From an uncultured Collinsella sp. (GTDB taxonomy: Bacteria; Actinomycetota; Coriobacteriia; Coriobacteriales; Coriobacteriaceae), in NCBI GenBank assembly GCA_900541715.1, contig UQLI01000001.1, positions 1-64,000 of the forward strand: a stretch of DNA of 64,000 nt, given 5' to 3'. Both the position numbers and the translations under genes were made by a program. The notes below the pieces were generated by a model. It did no database searches. It was not told where the DNA came from and worked only from the letters and a program-made list of their open reading frames with translations. Position 1 is the stretch's first letter. Each line of letters starts with the position of its first letter. Positions 42,224 through 51,246 of this stretch are shown here, one piece after another.

Positions 42224-43807
42224 ATGTCCGATCGTTTGACGGTCCTGACGTCTAAGAGCGTCTTTACCGGTACGGGGGACCTGCCGTTTGAAGGTTTCGT
42301 AGCGGTCCGTGGCAATCGAATTGAGGCTGTTGGCACCAAGTGTGAGCTAGCTTCGTATTTGACCCAGGCGGACGAGGTGGTTGACCTGGGCGACCGCACC
42401 GTCATGCCTGGCCTGATCGATGTGCATACCTTCTATACGGGTTGGGCGCTGCGGACGTTGGGGCCTGATCTGTCCGGCATCGCTGATGCCAAAGAGGCCG
42501 TGTCGCTCTTGCGTGCATGGAAAGAAGATCATCCGGATTGCGCGGCGGCTTTTGGCCACAACCTACCCGAAACGTTGGCATCGGATGCCGAGAACGCAAA
42601 TACAGCAGCTGTGTTTGACGAGTGTTTTGGCGATATCCCCGTCGTCTGCTTTACACCGGGCGCGGATACCTGTGTTCTCAATGCTGCCGCCAGTGCGCGA
42701 TATGGCTTTACACCCCAAGCGTGCTATGCCGAGAAGATCTGGCGCATGATGAGCGATTTCCTTGCGCTGCCCGAGGTGCGTGCCGGGTATTCGGACTACA
42801 TGAGCATGCTTAACGAGCGCGGCGTTACCGCCATCAAGGAAATGGCGTTTGATGACTACTACGGCTTTGCCGACGAAATGGCTCGCCGTGAGGAATCTGG
42901 TGAGCTGACGGTTCGCGTCTCTATGATGTCGCAGCCGGTGGGCGCCGGTGCAAATCTGGCATATGCCCGCGAGGCGCGAGAGCGCTTCCGGGGACCGTTC
43001 GTTCGTTTTTCTGGCTTCAACCGTATGACCGATCGCGGCGTATGGGCGGGGCTTGCCGAGATGATTGACCCCTATGAGGACACGGCCGATGCGGGCGCTG
43101 CCGGCAAGACGGTCGTCGAGGAGCCAGAGTGGGATCTGATTGAGAACGAGCTGCGTGCAATTGATGCTGAGGGCTTCCGATACTCCTTGCATTGCCAGGG
43201 CGATGGCGCCGTTCGCCGCACCGTGGCGCTCTATGCCTCGCTGCCTCGAGACGAGCATGGACGGATGCTTCGCCGCCATGCGATTACCGATCTCGAGAAC
43301 TCTGACCCGACCGATCTTGTCGAGTTTGGCAAGTTAGGTGGAATTTGCGAGGTCTATCCGCAGATTCTGACGCTGGACCGGCGCGAGGATTGCCTATCGA
43401 TGATGCGTCGACAAATTGGCGAGACGCGACTTTTGCACAGCTGGAATCGCCGCGGCATGGAAGATTCCGGATGCACAGTGTGCTGTGGAACGGATTTGCC
43501 GCTGCTGATTCCGAGCCTGGGCGAGTCAATCTACAGCGCGTGCGGCGGATTCTTCGCCGACGGACTGCCTGTGAATGAGGTCAACACGCTGACGCTTGTC
43601 GAGCTCTTGCGCGCTTGGACTGCCGGGGGCGCGTACGATCTGATGCGCGAAGACGAGCTGGGTACGCTCGAGGTCGGCAAGCTTGCCGATATCTGCGTGC
43701 TCGATCGGGATGTGTTCGACCTCGATTATCGCGACGCACGCGATCTTGCGGTTGATATGACGATGTCGGACGGACAAATCGTGTTCGATCGAAATAAGGA
43801 GGCATAA
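42224..43807 (+). CDS. Amidohydrolase 3-type (YtcJ-like) metal-dependent hydrolase
   Basis: The 527-residue protein has the composite-domain start, TVMPGLIDVHTFYTGWA, a lysine in AIKEMAFDD, HCQGDG, RRHAITDLE, CCGTDLPLL and the closing LGTLEVGKLADICVLD. In most relatives the first motif is HxH, but here it is HTF, so one metal ligand is replaced. It may cleave an amide of the imported substrate. ATG 42224 lies 9 bp after the transporter stop; GTG 42215 is an alternative. Confidence 0.85.
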   Translation: MSDRLTVLTSKSVFTGTGDLPFEGFVAVRGNRIEAVGTKCELASYLTQADEVVDLGDRTVMPGLIDVHTFYTGWALRTLGPDLSGIADAKEAVSLLRAWKEDHPDCAAAFGHNLPETLASDAENANTAAVFDECFGDIPVVCFTPGADTCVLNAAASARYGFTPQACYAEKIWRMMSDFLALPEVRAGYSDYMSMLNERGVTAIKEMAFDDYYGFADEMARREESGELTVRVSMMSQPVGAGANLAYAREARERFRGPFVRFSGFNRMTDRGVWAGLAEMIDPYEDTADAGAAGKTVVEEPEWDLIENELRAIDAEGFRYSLHCQGDGAVRRTVALYASLPRDEHGRMLRRHAITDLENSDPTDLVEFGKLGGICEVYPQILTLDRREDCLSMMRRQIGETRLLHSWNRRGMEDSGCTVCCGTDLPLLIPSLGESIYSACGGFFADGLPVNEVNTLTLVELLRAWTAGGAYDLMREDELGTLEVGKLADICVLDRDVFDLDYRDARDLAVDMTMSDGQIVFDRNKEA

Positions 43808-43808
43808 G

Positions 43809-44660
43809 ATGTCTGAATCCAAACCGACGCTGCGCCGCGAGCAGATTGCGGGCATGAATATCCACTACATCATGTGGTCGCTCGATTACTTCCTTGATGT
43901 GCAGCAGCGTTTGGGCTTTGAGTCCATTGAGCTGTGGTGCGCAGAGCCGCATGTGACGCTCGACCACACGGGCTACTTTGAGGCTGAGGTCCTGGCGAAA
44001 AAGGCTGCAGACCGTGGGCTTAGGTATCGTACTCTGTGCCCCGAGAACGTTGTCTATCCTTGGCAGTACTGCGCACGCAAACCGCTGCATGAACAGCGCA
44101 GCCTGGCGTACTTTAAGCACGGCATTGAGCTTGCCGAGGTACTTGGGTGCGACCGTATGTCCGTCAACTCGGGCTGGGGCGACTGGGACGAGGACCGCGA
44201 GGAAGCCTGGAAGCGCAGCCGCGAGCACTTGTCCATTCTGGCGGAGTATGCCGGCGAGCACGGTCTGGTGCTTACGATGGAAAGCCTGCGTCCCGAGGAG
44301 AGCAACCTTGTGACGACGGTTTCCGATGCGAAGCGCATGATTGACGAGGTCGCGAGCCCGTACTTACAGCCCATGGTTGATACAACCGCGATGGGCGTTG
44401 CTGGCGAGACGCTCGAGGACTGGTTTGCCACCTTTGGCGATGGGGCAATTCACGAGATGCACTTTATCGACGGTGACCCGTATGGCCATCTGGTGTGGGG
44501 CGATGGCAAGCACGATATGGACGCCTTCGTCGCTACACTCAACGCCCATGGTTTCGACGGCATGCTGGGCCAGGAAATCACGGACGGTCGTTACTACGAT
44601 GACCCGGCGGCGGCAGATGCCAAGAACATGGCCGCATTCGAGAAATATCTGATTGACTAA
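43809..44660 (+). CDS. FrlC-like sugar epimerase/isomerase (TIM barrel)
   Basis: The 283-residue protein is in the xylose-isomerase-like/AP-endonuclease-2 family: IELWCAEPHVTL, VLTMESLRPEESN, MVDTTAMGV, IHEMHFIDGDPYGH and MLGQEIT supply the Glu/Asp/His metal ligands. Order and neighbours resemble E. coli FrlC, the fructoselysine 3-epimerase. ATG 43809 follows AAGGAGG, one base after the amidohydrolase stop. Confidence 0.88.
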   Translation: MSESKPTLRREQIAGMNIHYIMWSLDYFLDVQQRLGFESIELWCAEPHVTLDHTGYFEAEVLAKKAADRGLRYRTLCPENVVYPWQYCARKPLHEQRSLAYFKHGIELAEVLGCDRMSVNSGWGDWDEDREEAWKRSREHLSILAEYAGEHGLVLTMESLRPEESNLVTTVSDAKRMIDEVASPYLQPMVDTTAMGVAGETLEDWFATFGDGAIHEMHFIDGDPYGHLVWGDGKHDMDAFVATLNAHGFDGMLGQEITDGRYYDDPAAADAKNMAAFEKYLID

Positions 44661-44721
44661 AACAACTATCGGCCACGCAACCAACGTCATTGATTGCGGC
44701 CAAACAAGAAAGGAACTGGAT

Positions 44722-45690
44722 ATGAACGCACACGATCTGATCAAAGAGGCAATTGCCGAGAAGGGCAAGTTCGACAGCGTCTACTGGATTGCTTGCGGTG
44801 GCTCCATGATCGATTTGATCCCGGCTCATGAGCTTCTGCAGCGCGAGGCAACCACCTTCACTTCGTATATCTATACCGCGCGTGAATTTGACATTATGCG
44901 TCCGCGTCGTCTGGGCGAGAAGTCTCTGGTCATCGCTTGTAGCCACAGTGGCAACACCCCGGAGGTCGTCGAGGGCTGCGAGATTGCCCTTGCCGCCGGC
45001 GCTACGGTGATCGCCCAGACCGACAACGCTGGATCCAAGATCGACTCCGGCAAGTGGACCACGTGGGTCTACCCGTGGGGCGAGGGTGTGCCGCAGGCCG
45101 AGGTCCCCGCTGGCATTTCGCTGTCGCTTGCGGCAGAGCTGCTCGATCAGCAGGAGGGCTACGCCGATCTCGCTGATATGTATGCCGGTATTGCCGAGAT
45201 GGATAAGATTCTTCCCCCGGCACGCGAGAAGGTAAATGCCGAGCTGGGCGATCGCTTTGCCAAGCTTTGCCAGGAGCACGAGTTCTTCTATATTCTGGGC
45301 AGCGGTCCCAACTTTAGCCAGACCTACGGTTTCGCTATCTGCTCTCTTATGGAGATGCAGTGGCAGCACTGCAGCTACATCCACTCTGCCGAGTACTTCC
45401 ATGGCCCCTTCGAGGCTACTCAGGATGGCGTTTTTTACTTCCTGCAGATGGGCTCCAGCGAGTGCCGTGCTATGGACGAGCGCGCCCTGGCGTTCCTTAA
45501 GACGCATACCGATACGCTGATGGTGCTCGATGCTAAGGAGTACGGTATGGAGGCCGTGCCGGCGAGCGTCCGTGCTTATCTGGACCCGGTGCTGTTCTAC
45601 GCCATGAACTGCGAGCTGCGTGCCGCACGCGGCAAGGTGTTTGATCACGATCCCGACTTCCGCCGCTACATGGGCGTTGTTGAGTACTAG
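44722..45690 (+). CDS. FrlB-like SIS-domain fructosamine-6-phosphate deglycase
   Basis: The 322-residue protein has two SIS domains: the first with WIACGGSM and ACSHSGNTPEVVEG, the second with YILGSGPN, SAEYFHGPFE and a C-terminal FRRYMGVVEY like the end of FrlB. FrlB-type enzymes split a phosphorylated Amadori compound into glucose-6-phosphate and the free amine. The active-site Glu-His pair of SAEYFHGP is retained. The start is ATG 44722 after GAAAGGAAC, 61 bp past the epimerase. The substrate amine is unknown. Confidence 0.85.
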   Translation: MNAHDLIKEAIAEKGKFDSVYWIACGGSMIDLIPAHELLQREATTFTSYIYTAREFDIMRPRRLGEKSLVIACSHSGNTPEVVEGCEIALAAGATVIAQTDNAGSKIDSGKWTTWVYPWGEGVPQAEVPAGISLSLAAELLDQQEGYADLADMYAGIAEMDKILPPAREKVNAELGDRFAKLCQEHEFFYILGSGPNFSQTYGFAICSLMEMQWQHCSYIHSAEYFHGPFEATQDGVFYFLQMGSSECRAMDERALAFLKTHTDTLMVLDAKEYGMEAVPASVRAYLDPVLFYAMNCELRAARGKVFDHDPDFRRYMGVVEY

Positions 45691-45704
45691 GAAGGATGGA
45701 TACC

Positions 45705-46568
45705 ATGGCTTTTAACGTGAACGCGCTCGGGTTCGGTGACAACGTCGTCGATCGCTATGAGCATATCCATACCATGTATCCCGGCGGCAATGCGGTGAAT
45801 TTTGCCGTTTACGCCAAGAAGTGCGGCGCCGCGCGCTCCGCGTACATGGGCATCTTTGGTAACGACGCCGCTGCCGAGCATGTGATTGCAAGTCTCGAGG
45901 ATGAGGGCATCGAGCTCGCTAAGTGCGAGCAGCTTATTGGCGAGAACGGCGCGGCGCGTGTGACCGTGGTCGATGGCGACCGCGTATTCCTCGGCTCCAA
46001 CGAGGGCGGCATCCGTGGCGATGCGCGCTATGTGCTCGATCGCTTCGATCTGGCATACATGAAGCAGTTCGACGTAGTCCACTCGGGCAACTACTGCTTT
46101 ACCGAGCGCGAGCTGCCCAAGCTGAAGGCTGCGGGCGTCACGGTCTCTTTTGACTTTTCGGACGACTCCACCGACGAGTACTACGAGCAGATTGCGCCCT
46201 ACGTCGATTTTGCTTTCTTTAGTGCGGCGGATGCCGCGAGTGAGGACGAGATTCGCGAGCGTCTGGCATGGGTGAAGGGCCTGGGTCCGCGTTTTGTGTC
46301 GGCTACGGCGGGCGCCGAGGGCTGCATTGCTTACGACGGCGAGCGTTATTACCGCCAGCTGGCTAAACCGGTAACGGACATGAAGGACACCATGGGGGCG
46401 GGCGACTCGTTCCTCACCTCGTTTTTGATGTGCTATCTCGATTCCGCCAAGCGTGGTGAGGATGGCGCCGAGGCCATCGAGCGCGCGCTCGACTTTGCTG
46501 CCGGGTTTGCCTCGACCGTGTGCGGCATGGAGGGCTCTTGGGGCCACGGAGCTCCGATCACCGAGTAG
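45705..46568 (+). CDS. FrlD-like PfkB-family kinase, first copy
   Basis: The 287-residue kinase resembles fructoselysine 6-kinase: GFGDNVVDRYEH, YPGGNAVNFAVYAKKCG, DRVFLGSNEGG, VHSGNYCFTE, VSFDFSDD and the PfkB signature DTMGAGDSF with catalytic Asp. It should phosphorylate the fructosyl moiety on C6 before the SIS deglycase acts. ATG 45705 has GGAAGG at proper distance; ATG 45696 abuts it. It is 14 bp after the FrlB-like stop. Confidence 0.87.
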   Translation: MAFNVNALGFGDNVVDRYEHIHTMYPGGNAVNFAVYAKKCGAARSAYMGIFGNDAAAEHVIASLEDEGIELAKCEQLIGENGAARVTVVDGDRVFLGSNEGGIRGDARYVLDRFDLAYMKQFDVVHSGNYCFTERELPKLKAAGVTVSFDFSDDSTDEYYEQIAPYVDFAFFSAADAASEDEIRERLAWVKGLGPRFVSATAGAEGCIAYDGERYYRQLAKPVTDMKDTMGAGDSFLTSFLMCYLDSAKRGEDGAEAIERALDFAAGFASTVCGMEGSWGHGAPITE

Positions 46569-46641
46569 CCTGAGAAAGCGCTGGGAGGCTTGGGGCTGAA
46601 GCCTTGGCTGACTGACGCTAGATTACATCGGAATTCGGATA

Positions 46642-46669
46642 GGGGCTCGCCTTGGGTGGGCCCCTTTTT
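46642..46669 (+). terminator. Internal terminator/attenuator within the operon
   Basis: GGGGCTCGC and GTGGGCCCC form a 9-bp stem with wobbles around CTTGG, followed by TTTTTG, 17 bp before the second kinase start. It may reduce expression of the distal half. Confidence 0.7.
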
Positions 46670-46686
46670 GATTGTTGGAGAAGACT

Positions 46687-47487
46687 ATGGATATCAAAGC
46701 ATGCGCAGCTGGCTTTTGCTGTGCGGACGTGTATCAAAACATCGGCGTGTTCTATCCGACTGGCAATGGCATCGACTGGGGTATTCACCTAGCGCGAATG
46801 GGCGTATCGGTATCTGCGGTGTCGGTCGTCGGAAAGGACGAGTACGGAGACAAAATGCGCGAGGCGCTGGCTGCCGAGGGGTTCGACATCTCGCATCTTC
46901 GCGTGGAGGACGGCGATACCTCGGTGATGCTCATGGCGTTGAAGGACGGCGTCGACCGCGTGCATCTCGAAGCGATTGACGGTGTCATGGAAACGTACCG
47001 ACCAAACGATGATGACCGGGCATTTATCCTGGAGCACGATGTCATCCATACCGACCTGTTTGGAAACTGCTTAGACCTGCTGCCCGAATGGCACGAGGCA
47101 GGCAAGACCGTCGTCATGGACTTTTCGGTGTTCAGTCAAGATCCCGAATACGCCTGTGAGGACCATTTTCCTTACGTTGACTATGCCTTTATGTCGTTTG
47201 AGGAGGATAGCGCGGAGCTGCGCGACTGGGTGCGCCATGTGCAGGAGCTGGGCCCGCGCGTGGCAGTCGCCACACTTGGCGAGAAGGGAAGCATCGCCTA
47301 TGACGGTGAGCGCTTCTATGAATGTGGGATCGTGCCGGCCGAGAAGGTTGTCAATACCGTGGGCGCCGGCGACTCGTATATCGCCGGATTCACCAAGGGT
47401 GTACTGGATGGGCTTGACGTGCCGGCGTGCATGCATGCCGGTGCCGAGCTTTCGTCCCGAGTCATTGGGTCGTTCGAACCGTACTAG
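46687..47487 (+). CDS. FrlD-like PfkB-family kinase, second copy
   Basis: The 266-residue kinase has the same organisation as the first: GFCCADVYQ, PTGNGIDWGIHLARMG, VIHTDLFGN, VVMDFSVFS, and NTVGAGDSYIAGF with the catalytic Asp. Identity to the first copy is clearly partial, so it is probably a paralogue for a different fructosamine or a later intermediate. ATG 46687 follows TTGGAGAAG. The internal terminator lies just ahead of it. Confidence 0.87.
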   Translation: MDIKACAAGFCCADVYQNIGVFYPTGNGIDWGIHLARMGVSVSAVSVVGKDEYGDKMREALAAEGFDISHLRVEDGDTSVMLMALKDGVDRVHLEAIDGVMETYRPNDDDRAFILEHDVIHTDLFGNCLDLLPEWHEAGKTVVMDFSVFSQDPEYACEDHFPYVDYAFMSFEEDSAELRDWVRHVQELGPRVAVATLGEKGSIAYDGERFYECGIVPAEKVVNTVGAGDSYIAGFTKGVLDGLDVPACMHAGAELSSRVIGSFEPY

Positions 47488-47514
47488 GAATAAAAGCCTG
47501 GAAAGGAGTGCAAG

Positions 47515-48375
47515 ATGGTAATCGATATGCTGGTCCAGCCCATGCTCTACGGCGAGATCTATACGCCAGGCGACGAGCCAGACGGCTTTGGTTTTTGGGA
47601 GCGTGAGTTTGGCATGGGGCACATGGGCCCCATGGACTGGGATGAGCTCGTGGCCGAAATGGATGTCTGCGATGTGCGGAAAAGCGTGCTCATGCCGCTC
47701 GATGTGACCACGGCGTGCGGCGGGCACTTTGGCACCAACGGCCAGGTTGCCGCGCTTGTTGCCGCGCACCCCGATCGCCTATGGGGATTCGCGAGCGTGG
47801 ACCCGCAAGTGAGTGGCGCCGCCGATGAGCTGGAGCGTGCCTTTACCGAGCTGGGGGCCAAGGGGCTCTGCCTGCATCCGGCAAAGCAAGGTTTTGCGCC
47901 CGATGATGCCGTGGCCGAGCCGCTCTACAAGCTCTGTGAGCGCTACAACAAGCCGGTGGTTTTCCATGCCGGTATGTCCTGGGAGCCGGGTGCGGAGCTT
48001 TCGCGAAGCCACCCGCTTGCGTTTGAGCACACCATCGCAACGCATCCGGATGTGCGCTTTAACCTGACGCACTTTGGATGGCCCTGGGTGCGCGAGACCG
48101 TGGCTATGCTGCTCAAGTATCCCAATTGCTATACGGACGCCTCTATTACCTATATCGATTCGCCCGAAGAAATGATGCAGCGGCTCTTCACCGTCGATAT
48201 GGGACCGCTGTGGTATGAGCGTGCCCTGTCTCATCAGGTGATGTTTGCCAGCAATACGCCACGCTTCCGCGCCTTCAAGCTCAAGCGGGCGCTTGATACT
48301 GTGCCCATGCGCGATGAGGTGCGGGAGAATCTGTATTCCGGTACGGCGCTGCGTTTTCTGAAAGGTGATGAGTGA
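47515..48375 (+). CDS. Amidohydrolase 2-family (TIM-barrel) hydrolase or decarboxylase
   Basis: The 286-residue protein fits amidohydrolase-related enzymes: WGFASVDPQ, GLCLHPAKQGF, PVVFHAGMSWEPG, LTHFGWPWVRETV and a conserved Asp in CYTDASITY. The usual N-terminal HxH is not seen (MVIDMLVQPM), which occurs in some family branches. The reaction is unknown; hydrolysis of a lactone or amide is possible. ATG 47515 follows GAAAGGAG. Confidence 0.8.
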   Translation: MVIDMLVQPMLYGEIYTPGDEPDGFGFWEREFGMGHMGPMDWDELVAEMDVCDVRKSVLMPLDVTTACGGHFGTNGQVAALVAAHPDRLWGFASVDPQVSGAADELERAFTELGAKGLCLHPAKQGFAPDDAVAEPLYKLCERYNKPVVFHAGMSWEPGAELSRSHPLAFEHTIATHPDVRFNLTHFGWPWVRETVAMLLKYPNCYTDASITYIDSPEEMMQRLFTVDMGPLWYERALSHQVMFASNTPRFRAFKLKRALDTVPMRDEVRENLYSGTALRFLKGDE

Positions 48376-48376
48376 C

Positions 48377-48805
48377 ATGGTGACACTCGAGACATTGAGC
48401 TATCTATCGACGGCGCCCGACCAGTTCATCGATATCACAGAAGATGTGCATGCCGCCATCGAGCGTAGTGCGGTGACCGATGGACTGGCAGCGATTATTT
48501 TGTCGCATACGACTTGCGGCATCGTGGTGAACGAGGGGCTTCCGTGCGTGGAGACCGATCTCATGGAGACGCTCGATCGCATTGCCCCGCCCGATGCCCC
48601 CTATGCGCATGCTCATTTCTTGCCGAGCTATGGTGCCACGGGCAATAACTCCTGTGGTCATATCAAGAGCATGATTTGCGGCAATAGCTGCTTCTTCCCC
48701 GTTCAAGACGGCCACATTGTATGTGGCGGGGCCCAGAACATCTACCTTGCGGAGTTCGATGGACCTCAGAAGCGAAAAGTGTTCGTTGAGGTGCTGGGCG
48801 AGTAG
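48377..48805 (+). CDS. YjbQ-family (UPF0047) protein
   Basis: The ~142-residue protein matches YjbQ: FIDITEDVHAAI, IILSHTTCGIVVNEG (with the conserved His and Thr), SCGHIKSMICGNS (family SHIKSSMLG) and a final YLAEFDGPQKRKVFVEVLGE. YjbQ has weak thiamine-phosphate-synthase activity and unclear physiology. The frame opens upstream of the preceding stop, overlapping it; GTG 48365 and ATG 48368 are alternatives to ATG 48377. Confidence 0.85.
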   Translation: MVTLETLSYLSTAPDQFIDITEDVHAAIERSAVTDGLAAIILSHTTCGIVVNEGLPCVETDLMETLDRIAPPDAPYAHAHFLPSYGATGNNSCGHIKSMICGNSCFFPVQDGHIVCGGAQNIYLAEFDGPQKRKVFVEVLGE

Positions 48806-48846
48806 CAGTTGATGTCTGTGAGTCGGCGAGCTAAAGGAGATTGACC

Positions 48847-49656
48847 ATGTCGTTTATGGCTTCGATGTTTGGGACCGAGAAACCGGTAATTGGCATGCTG
48901 CATCTGCAGCCGCTGCCTGGCGATCCTCTGTATTATCCGGGCGGCAGCGTTTCGCGCGTGATCGATGCCGCCAAGCGCGATCTCGAAGCGCTGCAGTCGG
49001 GTGGCGTGGACGGCATTCTGATCACCAATGAGCTATCGATGCCCTACGAGCAGCATGTGTCGGCAGTGACCCTTGCCGCTATGGGGCATGTCAGCGGAGC
49101 TCTTGCCGCAGATTTCTCGACCCCTTGGGGTGCAGAGGCTATTTATGACGGCGATGCCACGATCGAGCTGTGCGCCGCCGTCGAGGCGCAGTTTACACGC
49201 TGCAATTTCTGCGGTGCCTGGGCTGGCGATCTTGGCCTGATCAATCGTGACTTTGCGCACACCATGCGCCGCCGTGCCGCCCTGCGTCTGGATGACCTAA
49301 AGATGTTCCATTTCATCACAAGCGAGGGCGAGGTGTACCTTAACGACCGATCGACTCCCGATATTGCCGATTCGCTGGTATTCAACTGCCTACCCGACGC
49401 CCTTGTTATTGGCGGGTCTGCTGCCGGGCGCGGCGCTTCGGGCGAGCTTGCCGACGAGGCGCGCGTCCGTGTTGGCGATGTGCCGGTGGTATGTGGAACG
49501 GGATGTCGCGAGAATACCGTTGCAGACGTGTTTTCGCATTATGATGGCGCGTTTGTCGGTACCTGCCTCAAGCGAGACGGCAAGCTCGACGCCCCTGTCG
49601 AAGCCGAACGGGTCGCGCGGTTCATGGCTGCCGCCCGTGCCGCGAGAGGGGAGTGA
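48847..49656 (+). CDS. BtpA/SgcQ-family protein
   Basis: The 269-residue TIM-barrel protein matches BtpA/SgcQ: GMLHLQPLPGDPLY near the N-terminus, DGILITNELSMPY, LNDRSTPDIADSLV and a C-terminal VVCGTGCRENTVADVF. SgcQ is encoded in a sugar-utilisation operon of E. coli and its reaction is not established to my knowledge. ATG 48847 follows AAAGGAGA. It overlaps or abuts the FGGY kinase that follows. Confidence 0.87.
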   Translation: MSFMASMFGTEKPVIGMLHLQPLPGDPLYYPGGSVSRVIDAAKRDLEALQSGGVDGILITNELSMPYEQHVSAVTLAAMGHVSGALAADFSTPWGAEAIYDGDATIELCAAVEAQFTRCNFCGAWAGDLGLINRDFAHTMRRRAALRLDDLKMFHFITSEGEVYLNDRSTPDIADSLVFNCLPDALVIGGSAAGRGASGELADEARVRVGDVPVVCGTGCRENTVADVFSHYDGAFVGTCLKRDGKLDAPVEAERVARFMAAARAARGE

Positions 49657-49661
49657 GCGGC

Positions 49662-51179
49662 ATGCCGTACTATCTTGGCATCGACATTGGAACGAGTGCG
49701 TCCAAGGGCGTGTTAATTGATGCGGAGTGTCGAATTGTGGCGCAGGCATCTTGCCAACATGAAACCGAGAACCCTCAGGATGGTTGGTATCAGCACGATA
49801 CAGAAGCGATTTGGTGGGGTGATTTTTGCCGGCTGTCTCGCGAGCTTATCGAGTGCGCGGGCATCGAGGCGAGCCAGATCCGCTGCGTAGGGTTGTCGGC
49901 TTTGGGCTGTGATTGCGTGCCAGTCGATGAAGATTGCCACGCCTTGGCTCCGGCAATTCTCTACGGGGTCGATGCTCGCTCGAAGCCGCAGATTGACGAG
50001 CTTCTTTCCGAATATGGTCCCGATCGCGCTCGCCAGCTCTTTGGACACGATCCGTGTTCGTCGGATATCGCCCCTAAGGTCCTTTGGTTTAAGGAGAATA
50101 TGCCCGAGGTCCATGAGCGGGCGGCGAAGTTTCTTACGGCTTCGTCCTATCTATGCGCCAAGCTTACCGGCAGGTTTACGATCGACCGTTACCTTGCCGA
50201 GGATTTCCTTCCCTTATACGATCGTGAGACGTGGCAGGTTAATGAGCGCGGGTGCGCGCGGTTCTGCCGTCCCGACCAGATGGCCGAAGTCATGGCGGCG
50301 ACCGATATCGCCGGCGTAATCACGGATCGGGCGGCGGTTGAAACCGGTCTTGCGAGGGATACGCCGGTGCTTGTCGGAACAGGCGATTCGGGCGCCGAGG
50401 CGATTTCTACTGGAGTGTTCTGCCCCGGGGACATGATGGTGCAACTCGGGAGCACGGCCTACTTTATCTATTTGGCGGACCATATGGTCGATGACGCTCG
50501 TCTATGGCCAGGGACATTCATCATCCCCGGAACTTACGGCATCTGCGCGGGCACCAATACAGCAGGAGCGTTGACGGCGTGGCTGCGACGCGAGCTGTAC
50601 CGCGATGCCGTGGATGCCGAACACTCCGGCGGCCCCGATGCCTATGAGGTCATGGCGCACGATGCCGGGCAGGTAGGTCCTGGAGCAGATGGCCTGCTGT
50701 GTCTTCCATACTTTGCGGGCGAGCGCACCCCACTCAACGACCCCGAGGCGCGTGGCGTGTTCTTCGGTCTGACCGAAAGGCATACCCGGGGCCATATGGT
50801 CCGTGCGGCTTTGGAGGGGGTCGCCTATACGGTCGCAGCGCATGTTGATATCATCGAGCGAGATCATGGATTGTCTATCGAGCACATCATGCTCGTGGGT
50901 GGCGGAACTAAGAATCCGGTATGGATGCAGACGATTGCCGATGTCTGCGGGCGCGCAGTTTCGGTTGCGAAGGTCACGGTGGGCGCATGTTTTGGCGATG
51001 CTCTTATGGCGGCACTTGCTGGCGGCGCCTATTCATCATGGGGTGAGCTTGCCCGGGTTCTTGGGGTCGCGCAAACGATCGAGCCTGATATGGACGCTCA
51101 TGAGCTGTACGCATCGCGCCGCCGTATCTTTGATGAGCTATATGCGCGAAATTGCGACCTTATGCACGAGCTAGTATAG
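49662..51179 (+). CDS. FGGY-family carbohydrate kinase (xylulokinase-like)
   Basis: The 505-residue kinase has YYLGIDIGTSASKGVLID (phosphate loop 1), GTGDSGAEAISTG, PYFAGERTPLNDP, the family segment LEGVAYTVAAHVDI and LVGGGTKNPVWMQTIADV. It should phosphorylate a pentulose or hexulose late in the pathway. ATG 49662 is 5 bp past the BtpA stop; GTG 49653 overlaps it. It is the last gene of the cluster. Confidence 0.92.
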   Translation: MPYYLGIDIGTSASKGVLIDAECRIVAQASCQHETENPQDGWYQHDTEAIWWGDFCRLSRELIECAGIEASQIRCVGLSALGCDCVPVDEDCHALAPAILYGVDARSKPQIDELLSEYGPDRARQLFGHDPCSSDIAPKVLWFKENMPEVHERAAKFLTASSYLCAKLTGRFTIDRYLAEDFLPLYDRETWQVNERGCARFCRPDQMAEVMAATDIAGVITDRAAVETGLARDTPVLVGTGDSGAEAISTGVFCPGDMMVQLGSTAYFIYLADHMVDDARLWPGTFIIPGTYGICAGTNTAGALTAWLRRELYRDAVDAEHSGGPDAYEVMAHDAGQVGPGADGLLCLPYFAGERTPLNDPEARGVFFGLTERHTRGHMVRAALEGVAYTVAAHVDIIERDHGLSIEHIMLVGGGTKNPVWMQTIADVCGRAVSVAKVTVGACFGDALMAALAGGAYSSWGELARVLGVAQTIEPDMDAHELYASRRRIFDELYARNCDLMHELV

Positions 51180-51246
51180 CGCCGCCGAATTGCCCCACGC
51201 TCTTATGGGGGCTGCGTTGTGCGATTCGCATGTCCCTTGAGGGTCG

